From Exiguobacterium alkaliphilum 12/1 (lineage in GTDB: Bacteria; Bacillota; Bacilli; Exiguobacteriales; Exiguobacteriaceae), in contig NZ_JJMW01000013.1 in NCBI RefSeq assembly GCF_000714435.1, forward strand, positions 54,256 through 118,255: a stretch of 64,000 nt of DNA, given 5' to 3'. Shown here piece by piece: positions 51,038 to 59,928 of the stretch. The number at the start of each line of letters is the position of its first letter. Position 1 is the first letter of the stretch. The position numbers were made by a program, and so were the translations under genes. The notes under the pieces were generated by a model. The model was not told where the DNA came from. It did not search any database and saw only the letters and a program-made list of their open reading frames with translations.

Positions 51038-51766
51038 TCATTTTCGTGACGTATTCGTGTTCCATTTGTTATAGAAGTTATACGGCGGCGTGGTGTCCGT
51101 GATCGTCGTGAACACGTATTGCTCTCGCTTCAAATGACGAAGGATATAGTCGAGTGAGGCCGCGGACGTCGACTGGTCGTGCATCAAGACGACCGAGGCG
51201 ACTTGTCTCGCGCGATTGGCGCGCACCTTTTGAATCGTGTCGAACTGAAGCAGGCGCGGGTCGTCTTTTCGTTTCCAATCGAGACTGTCGACGTTCCAGT
51301 CCCACATGAGGAATCCGGCTTTCGCCATGGCGTCGCGGTGCGGTTTCGTCATATGCGGCACACTGCCATACGGCACGCGTATGACGTTCGTCTTCACCCC
51401 GGTCGTTTGGAAGATGAGCTGCTGGACGTGCTTCATCTCCGTGACGGCGGACTTCGGTGTCTTGAAGAACGCCTTCTTGTCGTGCGTCATGCTGTGCAGT
51501 CCGATGGCGTGGCCTTCGGCGATAATTCGTTTCAACACGTCCTCGTTGCCTTTGATTTGCTTCCCGAGAATGAAGAACGTCGCTTTCACTTGATGTTTCT
51601 TCAATACGTCGAGCAACAACAGCGTCTCGGGACGGGGGCCGTCGTCAAATGTCATATAGACGAACTGTTTGTCGTCGTGGCGGATCGCTTTCTCCGTAGC
51701 TGAAGCAGGCAAAGCCAAGCTGACGAATAGACAAAGCAATAGGCATGATACAAGCCATTTTCTCAA
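51038..51766 (-). CDS. Polysaccharide deacetylase (NodB domain), exported
   Basis: 242-residue protein with signal peptide (1-23, ALPASA) and a carbohydrate-esterase 4 NodB domain. All five motifs are seen: MTFDDGPRPET, the zinc ligands in HSMTHD, RVPYGSVPHM, WDWNVDSLDW and VLMHDQ. Likely removes acetyl groups from peptidoglycan or a polymer outside the membrane. Starts with TTG at 51766 behind AGGAG. A paralogue with the same ending PPYNF-x-NxW lies at 61550-62266. Confidence 0.9.
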   Translation of the reverse strand: MRKWLVSCLLLCLFVSLALPASATEKAIRHDDKQFVYMTFDDGPRPETLLLLDVLKKHQVKATFFILGKQIKGNEDVLKRIIAEGHAIGLHSMTHDKKAFFKTPKSAVTEMKHVQQLIFQTTGVKTNVIRVPYGSVPHMTKPHRDAMAKAGFLMWDWNVDSLDWKRKDDPRLLQFDTIQKVRANRARQVASVVLMHDQSTSAASLDYILRHLKREQYVFTTITDTTPPYNFYNKWNTNTSRK

Positions 51767-51871
51767 TAGAATCGTGTCTCCTCACTCGAATTGGTTCTCA
51801 TTTCCATTCTCGATTGTACGGCAAGGAAGGGAGACGGTTCAATCGCTTCTTTTTACGAAAAGGAAATCAGA

Positions 51872-52513
51872 TTAAGACAGCCCGAGCCAACGTTTGACCG
51901 GCTCTCGGAAATAGTAGGTGACCCCGAGCAGACTCACGAAGACGAGGGCAGCGATGAAGATGGTCGTGACGCTCCCAGAGGCGAGGCTCGCCCCTAAGAA
52001 ACTGTAAGCGAGTGTCCCAGGAATCATCCCGAGCACGGTCGCGAGAAGAAACGAACGGAAGCGGACTTTTGCAATCCCGCCGGCGTAGCTGAGCAAGTCA
52101 AAGCTGACGAGCGGGATGAGCCGCAACACAAAGACATAGAGGAAGCCTCGTCGCTCCATCTGGGAAAATAGTTTCTCAGACCAAGGGTATCGTTCGACCT
52201 GAAGGACCGATCGCCCGAATAAACGGGCCATGACATAGCCGGTCATAGCGGCCGCGGTCGCCCCGACGATGATGTATAACACCCCGGGCCAGACACCGAA
52301 CGCGAGCCCAGCACCAAGTGAGAGGACAGACGTCGGCAAGAAGATGATGGGACCGACCGCGTAAATTAGGATGAATACAAGAGGTCCCCACCAACCGAAT
52401 GACAACACGAGGTCCCGGATGTCAGATGGACGTAATTCATAGTGGACGTGTGTAATATAAAAGACGATTCCGAACAAGACGAGAAACAAGCCGAGTTTAA
52501 TTGAGCGAGGCAC
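51872..52513 (-). CDS. VTT/DedA-like membrane protein (TVP38/TMEM64 family)
   Basis: 213-residue integral membrane protein with about six hydrophobic segments. VTT-domain marks are the re-entrant loop region IIFLPTSVLSLGAGLAFGVWPG, LRLIPLVSFDLLSYAGGIAKV and PGTLAYSFLGASL. Related proteins move or scramble lipids; the substrate here is unknown. GTG 52513 with AAAGGAAG before it is preferred to an ATG at 52624, which would overlap the divergent receptor's promoter region. Confidence 0.87.
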   Translation of the reverse strand: MPRSIKLGLFLVLFGIVFYITHVHYELRPSDIRDLVLSFGWWGPLVFILIYAVGPIIFLPTSVLSLGAGLAFGVWPGVLYIIVGATAAAMTGYVMARLFGRSVLQVERYPWSEKLFSQMERRGFLYVFVLRLIPLVSFDLLSYAGGIAKVRFRSFLLATVLGMIPGTLAYSFLGASLASGSVTTIFIAALVFVSLLGVTYYFREPVKRWLGLS

Positions 52514-52672
52514 GCCGCTTCTTCCTTTCTTCAGCCGAATACGGAGACTCAGTTTTTTCAAGCGTACCGCATGTAAATCGTATATGTTCGTGAACTGGCT
52601 TACAAATTGTCGCGGAATGTGCAAATCAATCTGCGGATTCGTAAAAACAGGTCAATGCATGTGCAATCTTCC

Positions 52673-52700
52673 TTCACAATAAGGCTCTTTCATACGATAA
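52673..52700 (+). promoter_or_regulatory. Sigma-D-like promoter of second receptor
   Basis: TACGATAA (52693-52700) with a weak -35 (TTCA, 52673-52676, 16 bp away). The TACGATAAAG sequence is the same as before flhO. Confidence 0.35.
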
Positions 52701-52720
52701 AGCGTGTGGGAGGGATGATC

Positions 52721-54430
52721 ATGAAGAATTTAAGTATGTCGAAGAAATTTACGGTTCTGATCGCTGTTTTCATCGCGACACTCGTCATCATCGCCGCGCT
52801 CAGTCATATGTTCATCGGACGAATGGCCGATGCGGGTGAGGAGATTTATCAAGAACGTTTAGTGCCGATTCGAGCGCTCGGTCAAATTCGCACGGACAAT
52901 CGTGCGTTAGATGGATATTTACTTGAATTGATGTTGACGTCCGATGTGGCTCGGAACGAGGAGTTACAGGCCGACATCACCGAACGACGGAACAATATTG
53001 GCACAAACTTGCAAGTGTTCAATGAAACGTTCGCCTCGACGGATAAGACGGTGATTGAGCAAGTCGAAAAATTGAACAACGAGATTACCGCCTATCTAGA
53101 AGGAACGGAAGCTGTTTTACAACCGGCGCTCCGTAATGAGAATGAAGCGGCCTATCGCGTGTATTTGAGCGAGTTGCGGCCGGTCCGCATGAACCTCGTC
53201 GAGACGGCCGCGGCCGTCATGGACGACATCAATCAAGAGGCCGAAGCGGCGAGCGTTGCGATGCAACAGGGCCGGGAAGAGTCGGTTCGATTGTTTTGGA
53301 TCCTCGTCGCAATCGGTGCCTTGGCCTCGATCGCGCTCGGAGTATACATCACGCGACTCGTCGTCCGTCCCGTCCGTGAACTGAATACACTCATGGGGCG
53401 GGCTGGTGCAGGCGATTTGACGGTTGAAAGCACCTATTCGTCACGCGATGAACTCGGTTCGCTCGCTACGTCATTCAATCAAATGAAAGACAACTTACGC
53501 GAATTGATTCAGCGAGTGACCGAGACGTCGTCACGCGTGGCCACGTCCTCTGACGATTTGAAGACAAACGTCGAAGAGACGACGAAGGCGACCGAGATGG
53601 TAGCCGTGACGATGGAAGAAATCGCATCTGGATCGATGCGTCAGTTGACACGCGTGAAAGAATCGAACGGGACGATCACCGACTTGACGCGCGGTATTCA
53701 TCACGTCTCGAACAGTGCGCAACAGATGACCGAGCTGTCAGACGGTGCGCTTCAAAAAGTCGATACCGGCAATGAATTGATTGAGACGCTCGAGTCACAG
53801 CTCGAGGCGATGAACGAGAAAGTGAAGGCGTTGCAGGCGGTCATCGGTCAACTCGACGTCCGCTCGCAAGAAATTGGCGGCATCACGAGTACCATCTCCG
53901 GCATCGCCGAACAGACGAACTTGCTCGCCCTGAACGCCGCCATCGAAGCGGCACGGGCCGGCGACCACGGGCGCGGATTCGCCGTCGTCGCATCCGAAGT
54001 TCGGAAGCTCGCTGAAGAATCAGCTGTCGCGACGAAACGAATCTCGAGCTTGATCGGCGACACGCAGACGGAGACGAAACAAGCCGTCCAGACGATGCAC
54101 GTCGTCGAGAGTGAGATGGACCATAGCGTCACGAACGTCCAACAGGCAGGTGTCGCGTTCGAAGACATCAAGCGAGCGATTGAAGAAGTCGGACAGAAAG
54201 TCGAGGAAGTGTCGAGTGCCGTTCAAGAGATGGCGGCCGGTGCGACCGAGATTTTGACCTCGGTGCATGAGATTCAAGGCATCACCGAGACGACCGCAAG
54301 CGAGACCGAGAACACGTCGGCAGCGACGGAAGAACAGATGGCGTCGATGGAAGAGATCACGGCCTCGGCGCAAGAACTTTCCAACATGGCGGACGAGATG
54401 CGCCAGATGACGAAGCGATTCACCGTATAA
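52721..54430 (+). CDS. Methyl-accepting chemotaxis protein, four-helix-bundle sensor
   Basis: 569-residue classical receptor: helix 1 (about 11-32), extracellular four-helix-bundle domain (about 33-190), helix 2 (about 192-212), HAMP (about 213-265), and a cytoplasmic signalling domain with tip [20 protein letters not shown] and [22 protein letters not shown] 52721 is chosen because GGGAGGG lies six bases before it; the two ATGs upstream are too close or lack a site. Ligand unknown. Confidence 0.94.
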   Translation: MKNLSMSKKFTVLIAVFIATLVIIAALSHMFIGRMADAGEEIYQERLVPIRALGQIRTDNRALDGYLLELMLTSDVARNEELQADITERRNNIGTNLQVFNETFASTDKTVIEQVEKLNNEITAYLEGTEAVLQPALRNENEAAYRVYLSELRPVRMNLVETAAAVMDDINQEAEAASVAMQQGREESVRLFWILVAIGALASIALGVYITRLVVRPVRELNTLMGRAGAGDLTVESTYSSRDELGSLATSFNQMKDNLRELIQRVTETSSRVATSSDDLKTNVEETTKATEMVAVTMEEIASGSMRQLTRVKESNGTITDLTRGIHHVSNSAQQMTELSDGALQKVDTGNELIETLESQLEAMNEKVKALQAVIGQLDVRSQEIGGITSTISGIAEQTNLLALNAAIEAARAGDHGRGFAVVASEVRKLAEESAVATKRISSLIGDTQTETKQAVQTMHVVESEMDHSVTNVQQAGVAFEDIKRAIEEVGQKVEEVSSAVQEMAAGATEILTSVHEIQGITETTASETENTSAATEEQMASMEEITASAQELSNMADEMRQMTKRFTV

Positions 54431-54431
54431 C

Positions 54432-54464
54432 AAACAGGCAGGTCGGACATCGACCTGCCTGTTT
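54432..54464. terminator. Bidirectional terminator
   Basis: AAACAGGCAGGTCG / CGACCTGCCTGTTT with a five-base loop. Confidence 0.93.
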
Positions 54465-54885
54465 AGCGTGACTCGTATGCAGCAATCCATTTCGCCGGGG
54501 TCATCTTCGAGACGAGCTCGCCGATCAGCTCGTACGGGATGTGCTTCACGTTGTTGAAACGAATGCAACTCTTGCCCATATCGAGCTTCGTCGGCACGTC
54601 TTCGGCGTAACGTCGTTTGAACCAATCAAGCAACGCTTCGTCCGTGTAGACGCCCATATGATAGACGGCGAGATGCCGCTTTTGGGCGATGACACTCAAG
54701 AACGGGAGGGGGGTGCCTGGGGTGACGTGATACCCGGACGGATACATCGACAGCGGGACGACGTAGTGGACACCCGAGCCGTCAGTCGTCTTTTCAAAAC
54801 CGTCCGGCAGATTCGCGTCGATGACATCAATCAAGCGGATGAAGGCGTCGAGCCGCTTGTCGTCGACGAGTGTCGCATAATCCAT
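54463..54885 (-). CDS. DUF1801 protein
   Basis: 140-residue cytoplasmic protein of the DUF1801 (YdhG-like) family, with a frataxin/YjbR-like fold. Recognisable parts are LPDGFEKTTDGSGVHYVVPL, PLPFLSVIAQKRHLAVYHMG and the C-terminal LDMGKSCIRFNNVKHIPYEL. Function not established; some relatives are proposed iron chaperones. GAGGAGG stands before the ATG. Its start shares one base with the stop of the upstream DUF2200 gene, so the two are co-translated. Confidence 0.85.
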   Translation of the reverse strand: MDYATLVDDKRLDAFIRLIDVIDANLPDGFEKTTDGSGVHYVVPLSMYPSGYHVTPGTPLPFLSVIAQKRHLAVYHMGVYTDEALLDWFKRRYAEDVPTKLDMGKSCIRFNNVKHIPYELIGELVSKMTPAKWIAAYESR

Positions 54886-55241
54886 CAGACGTCGCCTCCT
54901 CGTAAAATCTTCGCCATCGCTTTGCCTTTGGCGAGCTCATCGACGAGTTTGTCCAGGTAGCGAATTTCGCGCATGAGCGGCTCCTCGACGTTCTCGACAC
55001 GGACGCCGCAGACGATGCCTTTGATGAGCGTGCGGTTTTCGTTCATGTGTGGGGCGTCGGCGAAGAACGTGGCAAAGTCGACCTCGGCCGCGAGTTGCTG
55101 CTCGAGTCCGGCCTCGTCATAGCCGGTCAGCCAGCGGATGATCGTGTCGACTTCTGCTTTCGTTTGGCCTTTCCGTTCGGCTTTCGCGACGTAATGTGGA
55201 TAGACGCTCGCAAAGCTCGTCGTGTAAATGCGGTGTGCCAT
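54885..55241 (-). CDS. DUF2200 protein
   Basis: 118-residue DUF2200 protein: [20 protein letters not shown] at the start, then [39 protein letters not shown] and [17 protein letters not shown]. Soluble, all-helical by appearance, function unknown. These small proteins are common in Bacillales and often sit beside DUF1801 genes. GAGGGGAA lies before the ATG. The stop (54885) overlaps the next start by one base. Confidence 0.88.
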   Translation of the reverse strand: MAHRIYTTSFASVYPHYVAKAERKGQTKAEVDTIIRWLTGYDEAGLEQQLAAEVDFATFFADAPHMNENRTLIKGIVCGVRVENVEEPLMREIRYLDKLVDELAKGKAMAKILRGGDV

Positions 55242-55312
55242 AAGCTTCCCCTCGTTTCGTGGAATGATATCTCTATTTTCTCATATTGTGCACGATAAGA
55301 GACGAAAATAAT

Positions 55313-55372
55313 TTTATTGCAAATGCAATAAAGTGAGTTAAACTGAAGATAATGTAGTGTAAATACAACATT
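55313..55372 (+). promoter_or_regulatory. Palindromic operators before marR-paiA
   Basis: TTTATTGCA-AA-TGCAATAAA (55313-55332), a perfect 9-bp inverted repeat, and AATGTAGTG-TAAA-TACAACATT (55351-55372), imperfect. A GATAAT -10-like box lies between them. Probably binding sites of the MarR-type regulator. Confidence 0.55.
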
Positions 55373-55384
55373 CGGGAGGATTGT

Positions 55385-55837
55385 ATGAGAGACCATCTAC
55401 GAGAGATTGGGATGATTGCCCGTGCGCTCGACTCGATCAGCAACATCGAGTTCAAAGAGCTCGAGCTGACGAAAGGGCAATATCTTTATGTCGTCCGAAT
55501 CTGCGAAGAGCCGGGCATCATCCAAGAAAAGCTGGCCGAACTGATTAAAGTCGACCGCTCGACGGCGGCGCGCGCGATTCAAAAGCTTGAGCGGGAAGGG
55601 GTCATTCGACGAGTCGACGACCCGCACAACAAGAAGATCAAGCGACTGCATCCGACCGAGAAAGGACAGGCGGTCTATCCGTTCATCCTCCGCGAGCATG
55701 ACCATTCAACGGACGTGGCGCTCGCTGGTCTCTCGGATCAAGAAGCCGAGCAACTCCTCCGTTTGTTGAGGCGGGTCCGTCATAACATTGAAGGGGATTG
55801 GGAAGCGGTCAAGCGAGGTCACAAACGAGAATACTAA
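55385..55837 (+). CDS. MarR-family transcriptional regulator
   Basis: 150-residue winged-helix repressor. The DNA-binding core is KLAELIKVDRSTAARAIQKL with the wing RRVDDPHNKKIKRLHPTEKG, preceded by the dimer helix and followed by a second. No Cys near the N-terminus of the OhrR type, though one Cys lies in VVRICEEPG. CGGGAGGA stands before the ATG. It is 13 bases upstream of the paiA-like gene and has palindromes in its promoter, so it likely represses its own operon. Confidence 0.9.
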   Translation: MRDHLREIGMIARALDSISNIEFKELELTKGQYLYVVRICEEPGIIQEKLAELIKVDRSTAARAIQKLEREGVIRRVDDPHNKKIKRLHPTEKGQAVYPFILREHDHSTDVALAGLSDQEAEQLLRLLRRVRHNIEGDWEAVKRGHKREY

Positions 55838-55850
55838 AGGGGGAAGCCAG

Positions 55851-56369
55851 ATGGTCACCATCAAAGCTTGTACACTTGAAGACGTCGACACACTCCGAGA
55901 CATCAGCATCGAGACGTTCACGGAGACGTTCGAAGCCGACAACGACCCGGCACATCTCGCGGCGTATCTCGAGCGGGCGTACAACGTGCCGCAACTCCGA
56001 GAGGAGCTTTCAAATCCGGGCTCACAGTTCTTTTTCGCCATGCTCGACGGGGAAGTGGCAGGGTATTTAAAAGTGAACGCCAACAACGCCCAGACCGAGG
56101 CCATGGGCGAGGAGGCGTTCGAACTCGAACGGATTTATGTGCGACGGAAGTTCCAAGGAAGTGGCGTCGGCAAGGCGTTGTATGACCAGGCCGTCATGTG
56201 CGCGAACGAGCTGGAAAAACGGGAGATTTGGCTCGGTGTGTGGGAACATAACCACAAGGCGCTCACCTTCTATCGAAAGCAAGGCTTCGTCCAGACGGGA
56301 GCGCACACGTTCTATATGGGGGACGACGCGCAAGTCGACTTGATTATGGCCAAGCCGCTTCGTCCGTGA
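55851..56369 (+). CDS. paiA: PaiA-like spermidine/spermine N-acetyltransferase
   Basis: 172-residue GNAT acetyltransferase, very similar along its length to Bacillus PaiA: ISIETFTETFEADNDPAHLA, SNPGSQFFFAMLDGEVAGYL, the acetyl-CoA loop VRRKFQGSGVGKALY, and the C-terminal IWLGVWEHNHKALTFYRKQG and FVQTGAHTFYMGDD. PaiA acetylates polyamines. ATG 55851 follows AGGGGGAA. Its 3' end overlaps the convergent HAD gene by 26 bases, so there is no room for a terminator. Confidence 0.92.
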   Translation: MVTIKACTLEDVDTLRDISIETFTETFEADNDPAHLAAYLERAYNVPQLREELSNPGSQFFFAMLDGEVAGYLKVNANNAQTEAMGEEAFELERIYVRRKFQGSGVGKALYDQAVMCANELEKREIWLGVWEHNHKALTFYRKQGFVQTGAHTFYMGDDAQVDLIMAKPLRP

Positions 56370-57030
56370 CCCATTCCAATACTCCGGATAGATCTTCATA
56401 GACGGCGTTCGGGGCCAGGTCAGGCATGTCGAGCGGTTTCTCGTCGCGGTTGATCCACGCCGTGTGGAACCCAAAGTTTTTCGCACCGGCGATATCCCAA
56501 CCGTTCGAGGATAGAAACAATACCTCGTCCCGCTTCAGTCCGCTATTTTTGAACCAGTGCATATACGCGGCCGGTGACGGTTTCGCTTGTTTGACACCGT
56601 CGACGCTGACGAGTTCGTCGAACAGGTCGGTGAACCCGGCGTTATGGATGAGCGCCGTGAGCATCGCGTCCGTCCCGTTCGACAGGACGACGGTCTGTTT
56701 TCCGTGGAGTTCGTTCAACACACCTGCGACCTCATCGTACGGTGACAGCTCGGCGTACTTCGCAATCAACGTATCCTCGGTTTCAGGCGTCCACGTCACG
56801 TCGGCCGTTGACAGGGCGTACCGCAAGGCGTCGCGCGTGACGACCGAGAAGTCGGCATAGCGCCCCATAATGTGACGGGTGAAGAAGTAGTCGAGTTGTT
56901 TCGTCCGCCACGCCTGGCTGATCTGGTCACCTTTCCCGGGAAATTGTTCGTCACACGCCGCCTTGACAGACTGGACGTCGAACAAGGTCCCATACACATC
57001 GAACACGAATGCTTTAATCTGTGGTTTCAT
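56344..57030 (-). CDS. Haloacid dehalogenase-type hydrolase (type II)
   Basis: 228-residue HAD protein similar to L-2-haloacid dehalogenases: nucleophile in FVFDVYGTLFDVQSV, VVLSNGTDAML (motif II), the Lys in VKQAKPSPAAYMHW, and the SSNGWDIAGAKNFGF motif IV. The dehalogenase signature SSNxWD is complete, so hydrolysis of 2-haloacids is possible, but many such genes have other substrates. ATG 57030 follows GAGGAGGG. It separates paiA from paiB. Confidence 0.9.
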   Translation of the reverse strand: MKPQIKAFVFDVYGTLFDVQSVKAACDEQFPGKGDQISQAWRTKQLDYFFTRHIMGRYADFSVVTRDALRYALSTADVTWTPETEDTLIAKYAELSPYDEVAGVLNELHGKQTVVLSNGTDAMLTALIHNAGFTDLFDELVSVDGVKQAKPSPAAYMHWFKNSGLKRDEVLFLSSNGWDIAGAKNFGFHTAWINRDEKPLDMPDLAPNAVYEDLSGVLEWVTDEAAWP

Positions 57031-57119
57031 AATATCCCTCCTCAAGTCATGTAGCGTCATCTACTCTTTACCCTAGTTGACGTGGCTTAGACGAGTGGGA
57101 ACTAGATAGGAGGAATTCG

Positions 57120-57713
57120 ATGTACGTCCCAAAACAGTACGCCGTGAACGACCCGAAGGAAGTCCACGCCTTTCTAAAAGCCCATCCGTTCGGCACCATC
57201 GTCACGTCTGACGGTCAGAAGCCGATTGCGACGCACGTGCCGCTCCGTCTGCATGAGGCCGAAGGAAAGCTGTCGTTCACGACGCATATCGCCAAACATA
57301 ATCCGCAATGGAAAACGATTGAACAACAGACGGTGCTCGTCATCGTCCAAGGGCCGGACGCCTATGTCTCGGCGTCGTGGTACGGCCATGAGGACGTGTC
57401 GACGTGGAACTATCAGGCGGTCCATCTCTACGGGAAGGCGACGATCATGACCGAGGCGGAGCTCGAAGACGAATTGGCCGGCCTGCTCCGAGACCATGAA
57501 GGTGAGCGGGAAGACGCCGTCGTCTGGGAAGAGCTGTCGGAACCGGTCAAGCGTCAAAAATACGGTGTCGTCGGCTTTCGAATCGACGTCTCGGAAATCG
57601 AGGCGGCGTTCAAGCTGAGTCAAAATCGGAACGATCAAGATTATGCGCGCATCGTCTCCGAGCTCGAACAGGAAGGCTGTCCGATGGCGGACGTCATGCG
57701 CGAAAAACGGTAA
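57120..57713 (+). CDS. paiB: PaiB-like FMN-binding regulator
   Basis: 197-residue PaiB family protein: MYVPKQYAVNDPKEVHAFL, then PFGTIVTSDGQKPIATHVPL and the split-barrel FMN-binding segment NPQWKTIEQQTVLVIVQGPD with SWYGHEDVSTWNYQAVHLYG. In Bacillus PaiB acts with PaiA in repressing sporulation and degradative enzymes; here there is no sporulation context, and the two genes are separated by a HAD gene on the other strand. AGGAGGAA precedes the ATG. Confidence 0.92.
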   Translation: MYVPKQYAVNDPKEVHAFLKAHPFGTIVTSDGQKPIATHVPLRLHEAEGKLSFTTHIAKHNPQWKTIEQQTVLVIVQGPDAYVSASWYGHEDVSTWNYQAVHLYGKATIMTEAELEDELAGLLRDHEGEREDAVVWEELSEPVKRQKYGVVGFRIDVSEIEAAFKLSQNRNDQDYARIVSELEQEGCPMADVMREKR

Positions 57714-57743
57714 GGCCTGTGTCATTTGACATGGGCTGTTTTT
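57714..57743 (+). terminator. Possible terminator after paiB
   Basis: GGCCTGTGTC / GACATGGGC with loop ATTT and five T; imperfect stem. Confidence 0.5.
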
Positions 57744-57773
57744 CGTTTCACGTCGAATATCTTGAAGTTCAGA

Positions 57774-57824
57774 TTGACAGCGGTCCCGGATTCATCCTAT
57801 ACTCATAAATGATAATGATTATCA
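57774..57824 (+). promoter_or_regulatory. Fur-regulated promoter of siderophore uptake operon
   Basis: TTGACA (57774-57779), 18 bp, TATACT (57798-57803), then TGATAATGATTATCA (57810-57824), a perfect 7-1-7 Fur box over the transcription start. Confidence 0.92.
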
Positions 57825-57869
57825 GTGTCGGTGATACATCGTCATAAAAGAGAAAAAGGGGATTACAAC

Positions 57870-58904
57870 GTGAAAAAGCATAAGAAGATGTTACATATGT
57901 TCTTGTTCGTCTCAATGTTCATGCTCGTGCTCGCCGGTTGCGGCTCGAACACAGAAGAACCTGCGACGACGGGGGAGAATGAAGAGTCAGCAGAAGGCTA
58001 CCCAATCACAATCAAGCACGCGCTCGGTGAGACGGTCATCGAAGAGAAGCCAGAACGCGTCGCGACGGTCGGCTGGTCGAACCAAGACGTCGCACTCGCG
58101 CTTGGCGTCGTGCCGGTCGGTTTCTCGGCTGCGAACTACGGTGTTCAAGACGGTAGCGGCGTCTTACCGTGGACAGCAGAAAAGCTAGAAGAACTCGGTG
58201 AAGACAACCCGAACGTCTATCAAGACACGGACGGCCTCGACTTTGAAGCGATCGCCGACTCACAGCCGGACGTCATCTTGGCGGCTTACTCAGGCATCAC
58301 GCAAGAAGATTACGACACGTTGACGCAAATCGCACCGGTCGTCGCGTACCAAGAGACGCCTTGGGTCTCTTCATGGCAAGACACGGTTCGTTACAACGCG
58401 ATGGCGATGGGCATGGAAGCAGAAGGCGAGCAGTTGATTGCCGACACAGAACAGCTCATCGCGGATAAAGCGGCGGAAGTACCGGACATGGCAGGCAAGA
58501 AAGGGGCGTTCGTCGCCTTGAGCCCTGGCGATTTGTCGAAGTTCTACATCTACACGACAGGTGACCCGCGCGGTGCCTTCATCGAAGAGCTCGGCATGGA
58601 GTACCCGCAAAACATTAAAGATCAACTCGAAGAAGGTAGCTTTTACCTCGAGCTCAGCTCAGAGAACGCCGACATCTTGAACGACCTTGACCTCTTCGTC
58701 GTCTACGGGAACGAAGAGACGCTCAAAGAACTTCAAGCGGACCCGCTCTACAGCAAAGTACCGGCCATCGAACGCGGGTCGGTCGTCTTGATCGAAGACA
58801 ACACGCCGCTTGCGGCAGCCGGCACACCGTCACCGCTCTCGATTGAATACACGATCGATGAGTACGTGAAACTCGTCTCGGAAGCACTCGAGAAAGTCGA
58901 GTGA
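57870..58904 (+). CDS. Iron-siderophore-binding lipoprotein
   Basis: 344-residue substrate-binding lipoprotein of the FecB/FhuD (cluster 8) class. Lipobox MLVLAGCGS near residue 23, then two lobes linked by a long helix: ITIKHALGETVIEEKPERVA at the N-terminal lobe, PDVILAAYSGITQEDYDTL, and a C-terminal lobe ending TPLAAAGTPSPLSIEYTIDE. GTG 57870 follows AAAAAGGGGA; an ATG at 57825 abuts the Fur box. It should pass ferric siderophore to the two permeases encoded downstream. Confidence 0.92.
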   Translation: MKKHKKMLHMFLFVSMFMLVLAGCGSNTEEPATTGENEESAEGYPITIKHALGETVIEEKPERVATVGWSNQDVALALGVVPVGFSAANYGVQDGSGVLPWTAEKLEELGEDNPNVYQDTDGLDFEAIADSQPDVILAAYSGITQEDYDTLTQIAPVVAYQETPWVSSWQDTVRYNAMAMGMEAEGEQLIADTEQLIADKAAEVPDMAGKKGAFVALSPGDLSKFYIYTTGDPRGAFIEELGMEYPQNIKDQLEEGSFYLELSSENADILNDLDLFVVYGNEETLKELQADPLYSKVPAIERGSVVLIEDNTPLAAAGTPSPLSIEYTIDEYVKLVSEALEKVE

Positions 58905-58908
58905 ACAA

Positions 58909-59928
58909 ATGAATAAGCTGAAGAAGATGCATTCGCCGAAACGGTTTCCTCTCATCTTGATGGGGGCGCTCGTCTTGCTCGTCGTCTGCATGCTCGCTTC
59001 ACTTGCTTTCGGCTCACGGACAGTCGGATGGGATGAACTGCTTGACGGTTTATTCCGTCCGGCTGTTCAGTCGTATGAAGCGGACATCATCCGACAGCGC
59101 GTCGTGCGGACGATTTTTAGTCTCATGTGCGGGGCGGCGCTCGGCGTCTCGGGCGCCTTGATGCAGTCGGTGACGAGAAATCCGATTGCCGACCCGAGCA
59201 TCCTCGGGGTGAACACGGGGGCGGCCCTCTTCGTCGTCGTCGGGATCGCGTTCTTTAATATCTCATCGTCGTCGGACTACATTTGGTTCGCGCTCGTCGG
59301 GGCGCTCCTGACGGCCGTCTTCGTGTTCGGCATCGGGTCGCTCGGTCGGGGCGGGGCGACCCCGCTCAAGCTCGTCCTCGCCGGGGCGGCGACGAGTGCG
59401 GCCTTGTCCTCGCTCGTCATGGCCATCATGATCCCGCGCTCGAACGTCATGGACCAGTTCCGGTTCTGGCAAGTCGGGAGCGTCGGTGCCGGCAATATGG
59501 ATTCGATTATGACGTTTTTGCCGTTCTTTATCGTCGGAATCGTCATCGCCATCCTCGCGGCCCCGTCGTTGAATATTTTAGGGCTCGGGGAAGAGCTCGC
59601 TAAAGGACTCGGGGTCCGCATCGGCACGCTCAAACTGATTGCCTCGTTCGCCGGTGTGATTTTATGTGGGGCTGCGACGGCACTTGCAGGACCGATCGGT
59701 TTCATCGGACTGCTCGCGCCACACTTGATTCGCTTGACGATCGGGCCAGACGAACGGTTCGTCATCCCGATGTCAGCGCTCGCCGGGGCGATTCTGCTCA
59801 CGTTCGCGGACGTGACGGGACGCCTGCTTGGTAGCCCGGGCGAACTCGAAGTCGGGATCGTCACGGCCTTTATCGGGGCGCCGATTTTGATTGCGTTGAC
59901 GATGAAAGTGAAGGTGCGTGACCTATGA
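58909..59928 (+). CDS. Siderophore ABC transporter permease (FecCD), first
   Basis: 339-residue FecCD-family permease with about nine or ten helices. Family marks are RTIFSLMCGAALGVSGALMQ, TRNPIADPSILGVNTGAALF, and GAATALAGPIGFIGLLAPHLIR with the ATPase-contact loop. Starts four bases after the binding-protein stop. The next permease starts in its stop codon (ATGA). It resembles the YfiZ/FhuB position of Bacillus siderophore systems. Confidence 0.92.
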   Translation: MNKLKKMHSPKRFPLILMGALVLLVVCMLASLAFGSRTVGWDELLDGLFRPAVQSYEADIIRQRVVRTIFSLMCGAALGVSGALMQSVTRNPIADPSILGVNTGAALFVVVGIAFFNISSSSDYIWFALVGALLTAVFVFGIGSLGRGGATPLKLVLAGAATSAALSSLVMAIMIPRSNVMDQFRFWQVGSVGAGNMDSIMTFLPFFIVGIVIAILAAPSLNILGLGEELAKGLGVRIGTLKLIASFAGVILCGAATALAGPIGFIGLLAPHLIRLTIGPDERFVIPMSALAGAILLTFADVTGRLLGSPGELEVGIVTAFIGAPILIALTMKVKVRDL

